Shown: positions 37,497 through 46,873, counted from the first letter of the stretch. The stretch: DNA of 64,000 nt from an uncultured Sutterella sp. (GCA_937943605.1 CALEAW010000062.1:18061-82060); one strand, 5' to 3'. The notes: generated by a model not told the origin, from the sequence alone. Numbers and translations: made by a program.

Positions 37497-38585
37497 ATGA
37501 CGATTTCTACGGAAGCGATTAAAACAGCGCTGTCTGCTTTGATTGACCCAGTCACAGGCACTGACTATGTGTCTGGCAAGATGTTTAAGAGCGCCGAAAC
37601 GGATGCTGAAGGGAATGTGAAGGTTTTTATCGAACTTGGTTACCCGGCTCGTTATCGTGCTCAGTCTGTCGGTGAGGCGGTTGGTGCTGCTGTCAAAGCC
37701 GCTGGTGCAACTTCGGTAGAGGTTAGTGTTACCCAAAATATCATTGCACATAAGGTTCAAGGTACGTTGCGCGTCATGCCTGGCGTCAAAAACATCATTG
37801 CTGTGAGTTCGGGTAAAGGGGGCGTCGGTAAGTCCACGGTGTCTGCTAACTTAGCGCTTGCCTTAGCACATGAAGGTGCTCGCGTTGGTGTGCTCGATGC
37901 CGATATTTATGGTCCTTCTCAGCCGAAGATGTTAGGCGCTTCTGGTCAGCCTGTCAGCGTTGATGGCAAGTCCATTGAGCCGATGGAATCTTTGGGTCTT
38001 CAGATTAATTCGATTGGTTTTATGGTCGAAGAAGATGATCCGATGATTTGGCGTGGTCCGATGGCAGCAGGCGCTTTGCAGCAGTTGATCACTCAGACCA
38101 ACTGGCACGATCTTGACTATCTGATTGTTGATATGCCTCCGGGAACGGGTGACATTCAGCTGACGTTATCTCAGCAGGTGCCTGTGACAGGTGCCGTGGT
38201 GGTGACCACTCCTCAGGATATCGCGTTGATTGACGCTAAGAAGGGACTTCGTATGTTCCAAAAGGTCAATGTGCCGATTCTGGGGATTGTTGAAAATATG
38301 TCTGTCTTCATTTGCCCACACTGTGGCGAAGTAGAACATATTTTTGGCGAAGGTGGTGCTCAGCGTATGAGTGAGCAGTATGGTGTACCTTTGCTTGGCG
38401 AATTGCCGCTTTCTGCTTCGATTCGTGAACGTGCTGACAGCGGTTGCCCGACAGTGGCTGCTGATCCCGATAGCAAGGAAGCCTTGATGTATCGCGAAAT
38501 GGCCATGAAGGTGGCTGGTGCACTTGCTCGCCTGACGAAGGATTACACGGCACGTATGCCTGGCATTCGAGTCGTTAATGACTAA
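37497..38585 (+). CDS. apbC: iron-sulfur cluster carrier ATPase Mrp/ApbC
   Basis: P-loop ATPase that carries and delivers Fe-S clusters. An N-terminal MIP18/DUF59 domain (about 1-80) precedes the deviant Walker A GKGGVGKS at 106-113. The DMPPGTGDIQLT motif and the cluster-binding CPHC (C273, C276) follow. The start at ATG 37497 is preceded by TTGGAGAAT and gives 362 residues. A possible TTG start at 37425 has no support. Confidence 0.93.
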   Translation: MTISTEAIKTALSALIDPVTGTDYVSGKMFKSAETDAEGNVKVFIELGYPARYRAQSVGEAVGAAVKAAGATSVEVSVTQNIIAHKVQGTLRVMPGVKNIIAVSSGKGGVGKSTVSANLALALAHEGARVGVLDADIYGPSQPKMLGASGQPVSVDGKSIEPMESLGLQINSIGFMVEEDDPMIWRGPMAAGALQQLITQTNWHDLDYLIVDMPPGTGDIQLTLSQQVPVTGAVVVTTPQDIALIDAKKGLRMFQKVNVPILGIVENMSVFICPHCGEVEHIFGEGGAQRMSEQYGVPLLGELPLSASIRERADSGCPTVAADPDSKEALMYREMAMKVAGALARLTKDYTARMPGIRVVND

Positions 38586-38605
38586 AGTGAGCTAGAGTAG
38601 CCAAC

Positions 38606-38644
38606 AAACAAGGGGTGTCAAAATCAACATTTGACACCCCTTTT
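38606..38644. terminator. bidirectional terminator between apbC and the FNR gene
   Basis: AAGGGGTGTCAAA (38610-38622) and TTTGACACCCCTT (38630-38642) form a perfect 13-bp stem between convergent genes. Confidence 0.9.
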
Positions 38645-38680
38645 GATTAAGTTACATGGCTGAGTGCCACGAATAGTGAA

Positions 38681-39766
38681 TTAATCTTCGTCCATGTTCG
38701 GCGTTTCAACGCCCAAAACTTTGTGAAGCTTAGGAGAGGTCGTGGTGTACTGCAAGAAAACACGCTTTTCAGGGAAGACGTAGTCACAGGCGGCAAAAGC
38801 AGCGAGCGCGCATTCATGGAAGCCCGACAAGATGAGCTTTTTCTTACCAGGATAGGTATTGATGTCGCCCACAGCAAAAATGCCTGGGATGTTCGTTTCA
38901 AAGCGAGCAGTGTCCACAACGATCTGCTTACGCTCTAAGGTGAGACCCCAGTTCTCGATGGGGCCAAGTTTGGGTTGTAGACCGAAGAAGACCAAGAGGT
39001 GGTCGAGAGGAATGCGACGCGTAACGCCATCGGCACCTGCAACGAGCACTTCGGTGAGTTTATCATCGGCTTCGTTAAACCCCGTGATCTGACCGACTTC
39101 AAACTGCATTTCCCAGTTTTCGCAAAGTTCTTTCATCTTGGCGACAGATGCGGCTTGTGCTCGGAAACCGTCACGACGATGGACAAGCACAACGCTTTCA
39201 GCCTTGCCGACTAAGTTAAGAGTCCAGTCGAGAGCAGAGTCACCGCCGCCGCAGATCACGACATTTTTACCTTCGAAAATAGACGGATCCTTGCAGCTGT
39301 AGTGCAGTTGAGTGCCTTCAAACTTTTCAATGCCCTTCACGCGTAACGGACGAGCCTGGAAGGAACCGACACCAGCTGCGATAATGACTACCTTGGTCAT
39401 AAAACGAGAACCAGTGCTCGTTTCAACATAAAAGCGACCATCTTCTTGTTTTTCTACACGCGTTACTTCCTGGCCAAGATGGAATACTGGGCCAAAATGG
39501 TGGTTCTGCTTCAGGAGGTTTTCTGTTAATTCATACGAAGAACAAACAGGAACGGCAGGTATGTCGTAGATGGGTTTGGTCGGATAGAGTTCCATGCATT
39601 GACCACCAACATTCTTGAGAGAGTCAATAACGTGGCACTTGATTTCAAGCAACCCTAATTCAAACACCTGAAAGAGACCAACAGGACCTGCGCCAACGAC
39701 CACAGCATCAGTTTCAATAAGTTCGTCCGTATCTTCAGCAATGGTCAGGTAATCTTCGATAGCCAT
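38681..39766 (-). CDS. ferredoxin/flavodoxin-NADP(+) reductase, thioredoxin-reductase-like
   Basis: FAD- and NADPH-binding oxidoreductase of the YumC-type FNR class (about 361 residues). The FAD fold [11 protein letters not shown] is near residue 25, with [17 protein letters not shown]. The NADP fold is [13 protein letters not shown], and [16 protein letters not shown] lies near the end. The CxxC redox pair of thioredoxin reductases is absent, which fits FNR rather than TrxB. An in-frame TTG at 39778 adds four residues; I prefer ATG 39766. The physiological electron partner is unknown. Confidence 0.88.
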   Translation of the reverse strand: MAIEDYLTIAEDTDELIETDAVVVGAGPVGLFQVFELGLLEIKCHVIDSLKNVGGQCMELYPTKPIYDIPAVPVCSSYELTENLLKQNHHFGPVFHLGQEVTRVEKQEDGRFYVETSTGSRFMTKVVIIAAGVGSFQARPLRVKGIEKFEGTQLHYSCKDPSIFEGKNVVICGGGDSALDWTLNLVGKAESVVLVHRRDGFRAQAASVAKMKELCENWEMQFEVGQITGFNEADDKLTEVLVAGADGVTRRIPLDHLLVFFGLQPKLGPIENWGLTLERKQIVVDTARFETNIPGIFAVGDINTYPGKKKLILSGFHECALAAFAACDYVFPEKRVFLQYTTTSPKLHKVLGVETPNMDED

Positions 39767-39867
39767 ATTTATATTCAATTCGAGTTATAAAAAGGAGCCT
39801 TCTCATTAGAAGGCGATGGTGGCAGTATTTTCGCACGCTTCGAGGGCAAAATCAGCCTGTAAAACCA

Positions 39868-41370
39868 TTAGTTTCGGTCTTTTTGCTTTTCAATCAACAG
39901 TTGATTGCGTAACTCTCGGAGTCGGGCATCAATTTGACTCATGGTATAGAAGTCGCCATCCGACGCTTTTTGAGCGAGGGAAAGCTGATAAACCGCGGCT
40001 TCAGTAGAACCTAAGAGTGCGTACATTTCTCCTGTATGGAAGTATTGCAAACTACGCTGATTGAGTTTTTCGTAAGAACGAGCCAAAAGTCCATGGTAGT
40101 TTGCACTGTCGGAGCCGAGCGTTTCGTTGTTACGTAAAAAATGAATGAGATCTTTATGTCGACCTTCTGCATAAAGTAAGTCAACATAGTTTTCGGCGAT
40201 CATGGTCGAAAGCGGAAAACGGTCGAGTGCTTTTTTGGCTCGATCTAGTGCTTTCTGTTTGTCAGCTTTGTTCGTCGCAACGTCATACTCAGTACGCGTA
40301 AGGTTACGTACTAAGATGGCGCTATTGCCCGCTTGCATGGCCGCACGGGCATGCTTCAGAGCATCTTCAGATTGGTGTAACTGTTGAGCGACCACCGAAA
40401 GACCATAGTGGAGAATGGGAATTTCTGAGCCTGTGGCAGTCTGCAGTCGACGGTTGAATTCTTTCTGGATCTTAAACCAACCGTCATGCCGCGTTTCTTG
40501 GAGAACTTCAAGACGTACTTGAATCAAACGGAAGTCCAAACTGTCACGATGAATACGTCCTGGTAACTGGCGAGTACGGTTTTCCATGTCGGACATGCGC
40601 TCGACAGTTAATGGATGAGTGGACAAATAAGCAGGTGCGGCAGACTCATAAAAGCGGTTGCTCGAGTGTAGACGCTCAAAGAAGCTTTCCATACCTTTGG
40701 GATCGAAACCGGCGTTATAAAGCGTTTGTAATCCAATACGGTCAGCCTCACGTTCGGCATCTTGAGAGTAGTTGAGCTGAGATTGAATCATGGCAGCTTG
40801 AGACCCCATTGCAACAGCTGCCGCGGCATGACCGCCAGAGCTACCGCCAGCACGGGCGGCAAGAATGGCAAGCAAAAGCGAACCGATGGTGATGGCCATA
40901 TTGCTTTTTTGCCCCTCGATCATACGGGCAATATGACGCTGAGAAACGTGCCCAATTTCATGACCAACGACACCTGCGAGTTCACTTTCATTTTTCGCGC
41001 CAATGATGGTGCCAGTGTGTACGGCAATATACCCGCCAGGGAGTGCGAAAGCATTTAATGAACTATCTCTAATTGGGAAGAAAAAGAATTGATAGGTGTA
41101 AGTATTGGCACGACTCACAAGTTGGTAGCCAAGGCGGTTCAGATATTCACTCGTTTCAGGATCGGTCATGTAAGTGGGATCTGAACGCACTTGAGTCATG
41201 ATTTGTGCACCCAGTGCCCGTTCGTCGCTAGGGGATAATTCTGAGCCTGCTACTGTACCGAGACTCGGTAAGTTCAGGTCGAGTGCTGTGGGGCCTGCAG
41301 ACAATGCGGCGTTTGGTAGTCCTGCTGTCGTGCAGGCGGCGAGAAGCAATAACCAAGCTTTTGTTTTCAT
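39868..41370 (-). CDS. periplasmic M48 metalloprotease, BepA-like, with TPR region
   Basis: A secreted zinc protease of about 500 residues. The signal peptide is followed by the M48 catalytic domain with HEIGH (His138-His142 in the longer numbering) and the third-ligand region DAEREADRIG. A C-terminal half of TPR-like helices (about 300-500) follows. BepA degrades misassembled outer-membrane proteins including LptD, so it fits the envelope theme of the window. I choose the second of two adjacent ATG codons because AAGGA is then correctly spaced. It is divergent from moaC. Confidence 0.9.
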   Translation of the reverse strand: MKTKAWLLLLAACTTAGLPNAALSAGPTALDLNLPSLGTVAGSELSPSDERALGAQIMTQVRSDPTYMTDPETSEYLNRLGYQLVSRANTYTYQFFFFPIRDSSLNAFALPGGYIAVHTGTIIGAKNESELAGVVGHEIGHVSQRHIARMIEGQKSNMAITIGSLLLAILAARAGGSSGGHAAAAVAMGSQAAMIQSQLNYSQDAEREADRIGLQTLYNAGFDPKGMESFFERLHSSNRFYESAAPAYLSTHPLTVERMSDMENRTRQLPGRIHRDSLDFRLIQVRLEVLQETRHDGWFKIQKEFNRRLQTATGSEIPILHYGLSVVAQQLHQSEDALKHARAAMQAGNSAILVRNLTRTEYDVATNKADKQKALDRAKKALDRFPLSTMIAENYVDLLYAEGRHKDLIHFLRNNETLGSDSANYHGLLARSYEKLNQRSLQYFHTGEMYALLGSTEAAVYQLSLAQKASDGDFYTMSQIDARLRELRNQLLIEKQKDRN

Positions 41371-41510
41371 CATCCATCCTTGGAGTTCAGATACAGTTTC
41401 TCTAACTGAGGAAGATGTTAGACAAAACTGAAAGCGTGATGGTTATCATAAAGGGCTGATGCCCATAATTGGTATGGTTCTATGGCTCAAAACAAGGAAA
41501 GGTAACGAAA

Positions 41511-41990
41511 ATGAGCGAACTGACACATTTTGATGAGTGCGGACAGGCACATATGGTGAATGTTGGAGAAAAGGCTGAGACCCATCGCAAGGCTGTTGCT
41601 AGTGGTCGTATCAGCATGGCGCCTGCGACATTCGAATTGATTGCCTCGGGTTCGGCCAAGAAAGGGGATGTGTTGGGGATTGCACGTGTGGCAGCGATTA
41701 TGGCTAGTAAACGTACGGCCGACCTGGTGCCCCTTTGTCATCCGATTGGCTTGACGCGTGTGGCTGTGGAATTTGAAATGGATCAAGTTCAAAATGCTGT
41801 CGTGTGCCGTGCGACGTGTGAGTGCTATGGCAAGACGGGTGTGGAAATGGAAGCCTTGACGGCTGTGCAGGTTGGGCTCCTGACGATTTATGACATGTGT
41901 AAAGCCGTTGACCGAGGGATGGTTATGTCTGATATCCGTTTGTTGGAAAAAGATGGCGGTAAGACAGGTCGTTGGACGGCTGATGTCTAA
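41511..41990 (+). CDS. moaC: cyclic pyranopterin monophosphate synthase
   Basis: Second step of molybdenum cofactor synthesis. The 159-residue protein starts at ATG 41511 ([18 protein letters not shown]). Family motifs are [20 protein letters not shown] and [20 protein letters not shown]. The longer in-frame start at 41469 adds an unrelated segment. It stands alone, without other moa genes, between a divergent protease gene and a convergent regulator gene. Confidence 0.95.
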   Translation: MSELTHFDECGQAHMVNVGEKAETHRKAVASGRISMAPATFELIASGSAKKGDVLGIARVAAIMASKRTADLVPLCHPIGLTRVAVEFEMDQVQNAVVCRATCECYGKTGVEMEALTAVQVGLLTIYDMCKAVDRGMVMSDIRLLEKDGGKTGRWTADV

Positions 41991-41996
41991 TGAATC

Positions 41997-42037
41997 AAAA
42001 AGGGAGTGTTACGCTGATTGGGCAACACTCCTTTTTT
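41997..42037. terminator. bidirectional terminator between moaC and the regulator gene
   Basis: AAAAAGGGAGTGTT and AACACTCCTTTTTT pair across a 13-base loop between convergent genes. Confidence 0.88.
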
Positions 42038-42041
42038 ACAC

Positions 42042-42995
42042 TTAAGTATCTGAAATGAGATTTAAAGCACGAGCCTCGTAAACGGCCTCACCGCGCGAAT
42101 GGACTTGTAATTTTCGGTAGATTTTCTTGATATGCGCCGTGACTGTGTGGGGCGAAATAACCAAGATGGTGGCGATATCCGAGAACGAAATACCCTTGGC
42201 GAGTAGTTCGAGAATTTCAAGTTCACGATCTGATAAGTCTGGGATGTCTGGTGTACGCGTAGGATGTTCATCGCGCTTTTTGAGTTGCATGGCGCGCAAA
42301 ACATGGCGTGTAATCGCGGGAGACATCGGGGAACCGCCGCCTTTGAGCAGGCGCACGCAATTGGCTAAGTCTTCACTTGTGTTACGTAAAACATAACCTA
42401 ATGCACCACAACGAATCGCGGTCATGACGTAGGCAGGCTCGCTACGGAAGGTGTAGCAAAGCACATTGAGATCAGGACGCTGGGCAACGATTGGCGCGTA
42501 AATTAGACTGGTTTGAACCCCGCTAATCAAGACATCGGTGACTAAAACATCAATGTCCGAACGAAGATGTAAGAGGGTTTCAAGTTCACTACCTGTCGTA
42601 GCTGTACCAACCACGTTCATATCGTTACAGCTCAGAGAGGAACTGAGTGCGCGCACTGTGGAGCGGTTGGCTGCAGCCACTAAAACACGAATGCGAGACT
42701 TAGATTGCGGTTTCTCGTGAATTAGATGGGGTCTCGGTTCAGGAATGTTGCTGTGAGCAATGATGCGTTTGTGCTGAACGAGATTGACATTTTTTTCACG
42801 CTTGCTTAGTGGCGCTGTCGTTCGTAGGTCAAGCTTACGAGCAGAAGGTTGCTTAGCCGTCGATTGCGACATTGACTTTCTTAAGCAAACAACACGTCGA
42901 AGCCCGGGTTTTCCAAGCGCTCTAAGCTCGTCCGAGTCAGGGGATTGACTAGTTGGGTTGGGGACAAAATTTAGAGGATCATTAGATGCAGTCAT
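42042..42995 (-). CDS. LuxR/NarL-type response regulator with degenerate receiver domain
   Basis: A DNA-binding regulator of about 317 residues. A 100-residue N-terminal region with no recognised domain is followed by a CheY-like receiver (about 101-215) and a LuxR helix-turn-helix (about 254-309: LSDRELEILELLAKGIS, then ISPHTVTAHIKKIYRKL). The phosphoacceptor Asp154 (VLVTDVLIS) is kept. The acidic Mg pair at the first strand is replaced by AAANRS, and the conserved lysine is arginine (YVLRN). No sensor kinase gene is nearby. ATG 42995 is one choice; TTG 43103 and ATG 42872 are alternatives. Target genes are unknown. Confidence 0.82.
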   Translation of the reverse strand: MTASNDPLNFVPNPTSQSPDSDELRALGKPGLRRVVCLRKSMSQSTAKQPSARKLDLRTTAPLSKREKNVNLVQHKRIIAHSNIPEPRPHLIHEKPQSKSRIRVLVAAANRSTVRALSSSLSCNDMNVVGTATTGSELETLLHLRSDIDVLVTDVLISGVQTSLIYAPIVAQRPDLNVLCYTFRSEPAYVMTAIRCGALGYVLRNTSEDLANCVRLLKGGGSPMSPAITRHVLRAMQLKKRDEHPTRTPDIPDLSDRELEILELLAKGISFSDIATILVISPHTVTAHIKKIYRKLQVHSRGEAVYEARALNLISDT

Positions 42996-43130
42996 GGTGT
43001 AACTAAGCTTTTGTAGGGTCGTCTGCAACGACAACGGTCGATGGCCTTCAGAAGGAGCATTGCGTACGTTATACCGTATTTTTGGGATTTCTGCGAATAA
43101 CAAAAACGAAATCGTACGGATAATTGTAAG

Positions 43131-43168
43131 AAAAGCGACACGTCGATCGTTGTCGATATGTCGCTTTA
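43131..43168 (-). terminator. terminator after the tandem UspA gene
   Basis: AAAAGCGACA (43131-43140) pairs with TGTCGCTTT (43159-43167). On the minus strand the stem ends in a T-rich tract. Confidence 0.75.
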
Positions 43169-43207
43169 ACTGAAGGATGTCAACTCAGAACGTTTATCAA
43201 AACGCAG

Positions 43208-44107
43208 TTATGCCTGGCGAATGATGAGTAATGGGACATCGCCCGTCGCAGCTATACGAGTAGCCGTGGAACCCATCACAGCAGCTTTGAAGCGGCCGTA
43301 TCCATGAGAGCCCATGACGACCAAGTCCAGTTTTTTCTTCTTGGCAAAAGCTGCAATTTCATCCCCTGCGTTACCAACCAAACAGATTTCCTTGGTCTTA
43401 ATGGCGGCTTTCGCGAACATGGGACGTAACGGTTCAACCGCTTCGTTGAATTCATCTTTTTGCAGTTCGAGAACTTCTTCTTCAGAGAGGGCAGGTAATG
43501 CCATTCCGGCCATATCAGGCATGACAGCACCAGCATAGTCGCTGACGACGTTGATCAGATAGAACTGAGCACCCGTGCCAAAAAGGGAAATATGCTTAAG
43601 AGCGTATCGGACGGCAGCGCGGCCATACTTGGAGCCGTCAATAGCAATGCCAACCTTGAGTGCATCATTTTGAGGCGCCGTCTTGTCCCGTAACATCAAA
43701 ACAGGACACTTGGACTTTGCCAAAACACCATTCGAGACCGAGCCAAAGAAGAGGCCACGCAAGGCTGTTTGTCCGCGAGAGCCCATCACAATCAAGTCCG
43801 CACCGAATTTTTCAGCTTCAGCAGCGATGGCGTCCGAAGCTTCTCCAACGATAAAAGTTTCCGAAGCTTGAAAGCCCACTTTGCTGAGTGCTTGCCGAAC
43901 AGGCTGGAAAACTTTCTCGGCTTCATCTTCGTAATAGCGAGTGAGAGAGTCTTGCCCTACGAGACGACATGCGCGAGCGGGTAACGGTAATTGAACGTTC
44001 AAAATTTCAATTTCAGGATTGCTACCGAGCAAAGTAGTACGACTGGCGATAAATTCCACAGCATGCATGCTGTTTTCGCTTCCGTCAACGGGAACAAGGA
44101 TTCTCAT
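43208..44107 (-). CDS. tandem universal stress protein (two Usp domains)
   Basis: A 299-residue protein made of two UspA domains. Both have the ATP-binding pattern G-x2-G-x9-G-S: GSRGQTALRGLFFGS in the first and GSHGYGRFKAAVMGS in the second. The start MRILVPVDGSENS at ATG 44107 has a perfect AGGAGG. Such proteins are usually induced in stress, stasis or oxygen limitation. It lies beside the LuxR-type regulator and is divergent from tcdA; a single-domain Usp follows tcdA. The role is not known beyond the family. Confidence 0.9.
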   Translation of the reverse strand: MRILVPVDGSENSMHAVEFIASRTTLLGSNPEIEILNVQLPLPARACRLVGQDSLTRYYEDEAEKVFQPVRQALSKVGFQASETFIVGEASDAIAAEAEKFGADLIVMGSRGQTALRGLFFGSVSNGVLAKSKCPVLMLRDKTAPQNDALKVGIAIDGSKYGRAAVRYALKHISLFGTGAQFYLINVVSDYAGAVMPDMAGMALPALSEEEVLELQKDEFNEAVEPLRPMFAKAAIKTKEICLVGNAGDEIAAFAKKKKLDLVVMGSHGYGRFKAAVMGSTATRIAATGDVPLLIIRQA

Positions 44108-44348
44108 ATAACCTCCTGTGAGTATTCTTGGGGACATCAAACTTTGCTTTAGACTACGGGGATACCGTTGATGCAAACGTTTCGTCCTTGAGAATAATGT
44201 ACTCTGAATCGTTGAAAACATCGATTGAGAACAGGTTGCTAAGGGTGCTTTTTCTTGCTTTAAAACAAGAAAAAATGAAAAAAATCATCGTTTGTTTTTC
44301 GATGCTAGTGTTTACAAATCAAATGTACGGACAATTAAGGAATAAATC

Positions 44349-45143
44349 ATGAGTGTAACTACCGATGATCGACGATTTGGAGGTATAGGTCGTCTATTTG
44401 GTGAGGCAGTCGGTGCTCAATTGCAAGGGAGCCATGTGGTTGTTATTGGGCTCGGCGGCGTTGGTAGTTGGGCGGTTGAAGGGCTTGTTCGTAGTGGCAT
44501 TGGACGCTTGACGCTGATCGATGGGGATACGGTCGCTCTTTCCAATACCAATCGGCAACTACCAGCGCTCGAAGGGGAATATGGTCGAGCAAAGGCGGAT
44601 GTGCTTTATGAGCGTTGCAAAGCTATTCATCCAGATTGTCAGGTTGAAGTAAAGAAAGTCTTTGTGACACCAGACAATGTCCACGAAGTTCTTCCAAAAG
44701 ATGCGCAGTGGATTGTCGATTGTATTGATGATCTAAAAGGCAAGGCCGCCATACATGCTGAAGCAAGACGGTTAGGGATACGAACGGTTTGTGCTGGTGG
44801 CGCAGGTGCTCGTACTGATCCGTCTCGAATCGAGGTGTCTGACTTGGCCCGTGTCAAAGGTGATCCGTTGCTAGGCAAATTGCGAACGATCCTCAGAAAG
44901 GAATATAGGTTTCCTGTTGGCTCAGCCGATGGAAAGTCTCAACCCTTTGATATTCCAGCGGTGTATAGCAATGAACCGCTACGCCAACCAGGGGCTGATA
45001 GTTTGGCTGTTGTTGGCGCCAAGCCAGGCGAGCGGATTGGGTTTGGAGCCTTCGTGGCTGTCACGGGTACAGCTGGCTTACGACTTGCCTCGATTGTGAT
45101 TAACGATATTGCGGCCTCTATTGACGATGGTGATTTAAAATAA
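44349..45143 (+). CDS. tcdA: tRNA threonylcarbamoyladenosine dehydratase
   Basis: E1-like (ThiF/MoeB fold) ATP-dependent enzyme that cyclises t6A37 to ct6A in tRNAs reading ANN codons. The nucleotide fold VIGLGGVGSWAVEGLVRSGIG, the ATP site region LSNTNRQ and the CAGGAGARTDPSRI motif are typical of CsdL/TcdA. Length is 264. AAGGA precedes the ATG. The divergent 241-base gap upstream is AT-rich. It includes a 25-codon frame (44275-44352) ending over the start, which I do not call. Confidence 0.92.
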   Translation: MSVTTDDRRFGGIGRLFGEAVGAQLQGSHVVVIGLGGVGSWAVEGLVRSGIGRLTLIDGDTVALSNTNRQLPALEGEYGRAKADVLYERCKAIHPDCQVEVKKVFVTPDNVHEVLPKDAQWIVDCIDDLKGKAAIHAEARRLGIRTVCAGGAGARTDPSRIEVSDLARVKGDPLLGKLRTILRKEYRFPVGSADGKSQPFDIPAVYSNEPLRQPGADSLAVVGAKPGERIGFGAFVAVTGTAGLRLASIVINDIAASIDDGDLK

Positions 45144-45155
45144 AGGCAATCTTAT

Positions 45156-45179
45156 CTTTGGCATGATTTGATGCCAAAG
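45156..45179. repeat. hairpin between tcdA and uspA
   Basis: CTTTGGCAT and ATGCCAAAG form a perfect 9-bp stem around GATTTG. It has no T run, so it may be a processing or stabilising element. Confidence 0.55.
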
Positions 45180-45202
45180 GTTAACCGTAAAGGATTTTTG
45201 AC

Positions 45203-45637
45203 ATGTACAAGCGAATTTTAGTTCCCACTGACGGTACTGTGATGTCAGATAAAGCCGTAGAAGGTGCCGCGAACTTTGCTAAGTCGCTCGGGGCTTCTGT
45301 GGTTGTTGTTACGGTAGTTGAACCGTACTCCTATACCAATTTGTCGGAATATCGTCCTGAATCCATTGAACAGTACGACGAACGTGTGACGGCGGAAGCA
45401 GAGGATCGTTTACAGACGGCAAAGCGTCGTTGTGATGAAATTGGTGTACCGACGACGACGTTGATGGTCAAGGGTTTTTCACCGGCTGAGTGCATTATTG
45501 AACAAGCGAAAAAGCAAGACTGCGATGTGGTGTTTATGGCTAGCCATGGACGTCAAGGCTTTACGGCAGTCTTATTGGGCTCCGAGACCCAAAAGGTTCT
45601 GACGCATTCTCATATACCTGTCATGGTTTATCGATAA
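45203..45637 (+). CDS. universal stress protein, single domain
   Basis: A 144-residue UspA-fold protein starting MYKRILVPTDGTVMSDKAV. The C-terminal nucleotide-binding stretch is ASHGRQGFTAVLLGS. The first glycine of the usual G-x2-G-x9-G pattern is alanine, but most ATP-binding Usp features are kept. AAAGGA precedes the ATG. It is separate from the tandem Usp across the tcdA gene. Confidence 0.9.
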   Translation: MYKRILVPTDGTVMSDKAVEGAANFAKSLGASVVVVTVVEPYSYTNLSEYRPESIEQYDERVTAEAEDRLQTAKRRCDEIGVPTTTLMVKGFSPAECIIEQAKKQDCDVVFMASHGRQGFTAVLLGSETQKVLTHSHIPVMVYR

Positions 45638-45778
45638 GCAACGATTTAAAGCAGTGCGTTCTGATTGTTTCGGGTAATTTCTGTACAATTTTGACGCTAC
45701 TTCAGACGCGTGATGGCGCGATTAAGTTTTTTGATAGAGCTAGTGCCAAATTGAGTGACTAGTTCTTGGGAGATATTT

Positions 45779-46174
45779 ATGTCTGGACAGGACAGTATTG
45801 ATGCAATGAACGTCGATATGGATACGACGAATCTCTATAAGGATGAAGTCGTGACCGATCGTAAAGTGGGTACGATTCGTATCTTGAAGCCCATTTTGTC
45901 GACGGGTGAACGTGATGAAGCACGTCCTTTGATCTTTATGGGCGAAGCGCAGATCATGACGCAAATGGGTCCGTTGCCGATTTCATTTGAAATTCCAGCT
46001 GAAACGCTTGCTCAGGCCGTCGAAGCTTATGGTGAAGCTGCTAAGAAGGGTGTGCGTGACACCATTGAAAAGATTCAGGCCATGCGCCGTGAAGCTGCTA
46101 GCCAGATCGTTACGCCGGGTATGCCGGGCTTTCAGGCACCTCCCGCTCAGGGTAGCGGCCTTGTAATGCCGTAA
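45779..46174 (+). CDS. conserved hypothetical protein, function unknown
   Basis: A 131-residue acidic cytosolic protein with no signal peptide or membrane segment. The core DTTNLYKDEVVTDRKVGTIR followed by ILKPILSTG looks conserved-protein-like. A central hydrophobic beta-rich part (IFMGEAQIMTQMGPLPISFE) leads to an amphipathic helix (about 75-110) and a Pro/Gly-rich tail. I recall similar unannotated proteins in Burkholderiales but cannot name a family. TGGGAGAT precedes ATG 45779, and a TACAAT box at 45687 is a candidate -10. The kinase-like gene follows after 45 bases, suggesting a shared job. Confidence 0.8.
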   Translation: MSGQDSIDAMNVDMDTTNLYKDEVVTDRKVGTIRILKPILSTGERDEARPLIFMGEAQIMTQMGPLPISFEIPAETLAQAVEAYGEAAKKGVRDTIEKIQAMRREAASQIVTPGMPGFQAPPAQGSGLVMP

Positions 46175-46185
46175 TGTTTGCTGAC

Positions 46186-46211
46186 GGGTGAGGTACTGTG
46201 TGTGCCTCACC
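46186..46211 (+). repeat. hairpin in front of kinase-like gene
   Basis: GGTGAGG (46186-46192) and CCTCACC (46205-46211) form a 7-bp stem ending 8 bases before ATG 46220. It could limit translation of that gene, which has no clear ribosome site. Confidence 0.5.
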
Positions 46212-46219
46212 ATGGATAC

Positions 46220-46873
46220 ATGACAAAGACACTTCCATTTACTCGTGCCGATTTGGCACGTGCTAAAACCAAATTATTGCGCGATGGCCGTATTGCGAAT
46301 GCGGTGGTTAGTCGTGTTGAGCTCGATGGTACGGTCTGGACTGTGAAGGATTTCTCTTCCCGTCCTTGGTATGTTCGATATACCGTCGCGCCTTTCTTGC
46401 TGCGACGCGAACTTTCGATTCTTGCTCGTTTACATGGGATAGAAGGGGTTGCTGAACAATCGTTCAGAATCGATTCATTCGCGATTGCGGTCAGTTTTAT
46501 GGAAGGGGCGAATATTGGGCAGGTACCTCGTTCAATGGTGACTCCAGCCTATTTAGAGGCATTTGAGAAGCTCCTTCAAACCATGCATCGCCGTGGTGTC
46601 GTACATCTTGATGTACGCGGCGCTGGGAATGTCATGGTTCAACCAGACGGAAAGCCTGGTTTAATCGATTTTCAGGCCTCTCTTTATACGGGGTGGATGC
46701 CCAATTGGCTGCGCAAACTATTGGAAGATTTTGATATGTCTGGCGCCTTGAAAAAGTGGCTGAAATATCAACCAGAAGCAATGGGCGAAGCGAGACGGCA
46801 AGAATTGGAACGCATTAACCGTTTGCGTCGATTCTGGATCTTCCGTGGTTACTTCGGTCTCAAGAAAGACTAA
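46220..46873 (+). CDS. protein-kinase-fold protein (RIO/InaA-like)
   Basis: A small 217-residue kinase-fold protein. Expected catalytic elements are visible: Lys43 (TVKDF), Glu64 (RRELSIL), the catalytic loop HLDVRGAGNVMV with Asp131 and Asn137, and the metal loop LIDFQAS with Asp150. The aspartate-to-asparagine spacing is one longer than in Ser/Thr kinases, as in LPS-kinase and InaA-like proteins. The C-terminus is highly basic. Substrate is unknown; LPS core sugar, protein and small molecule are all open. The start at 46220 is weakly supported. It is next to the hypothetical gene at 45779. Confidence 0.8.
   Translation: MTKTLPFTRADLARAKTKLLRDGRIANAVVSRVELDGTVWTVKDFSSRPWYVRYTVAPFLLRRELSILARLHGIEGVAEQSFRIDSFAIAVSFMEGANIGQVPRSMVTPAYLEAFEKLLQTMHRRGVVHLDVRGAGNVMVQPDGKPGLIDFQASLYTGWMPNWLRKLLEDFDMSGALKKWLKYQPEAMGEARRQELERINRLRRFWIFRGYFGLKKD

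Noticed and set aside
44275..44352. 25-codon frame beginning MKKIIVCFSMLVF and ending across the tcdA start
   Set aside because: Looks like a signal peptide and overlaps ATGA, but has no good ribosome site and is too short to support; could be revisited with ribosome profiling.
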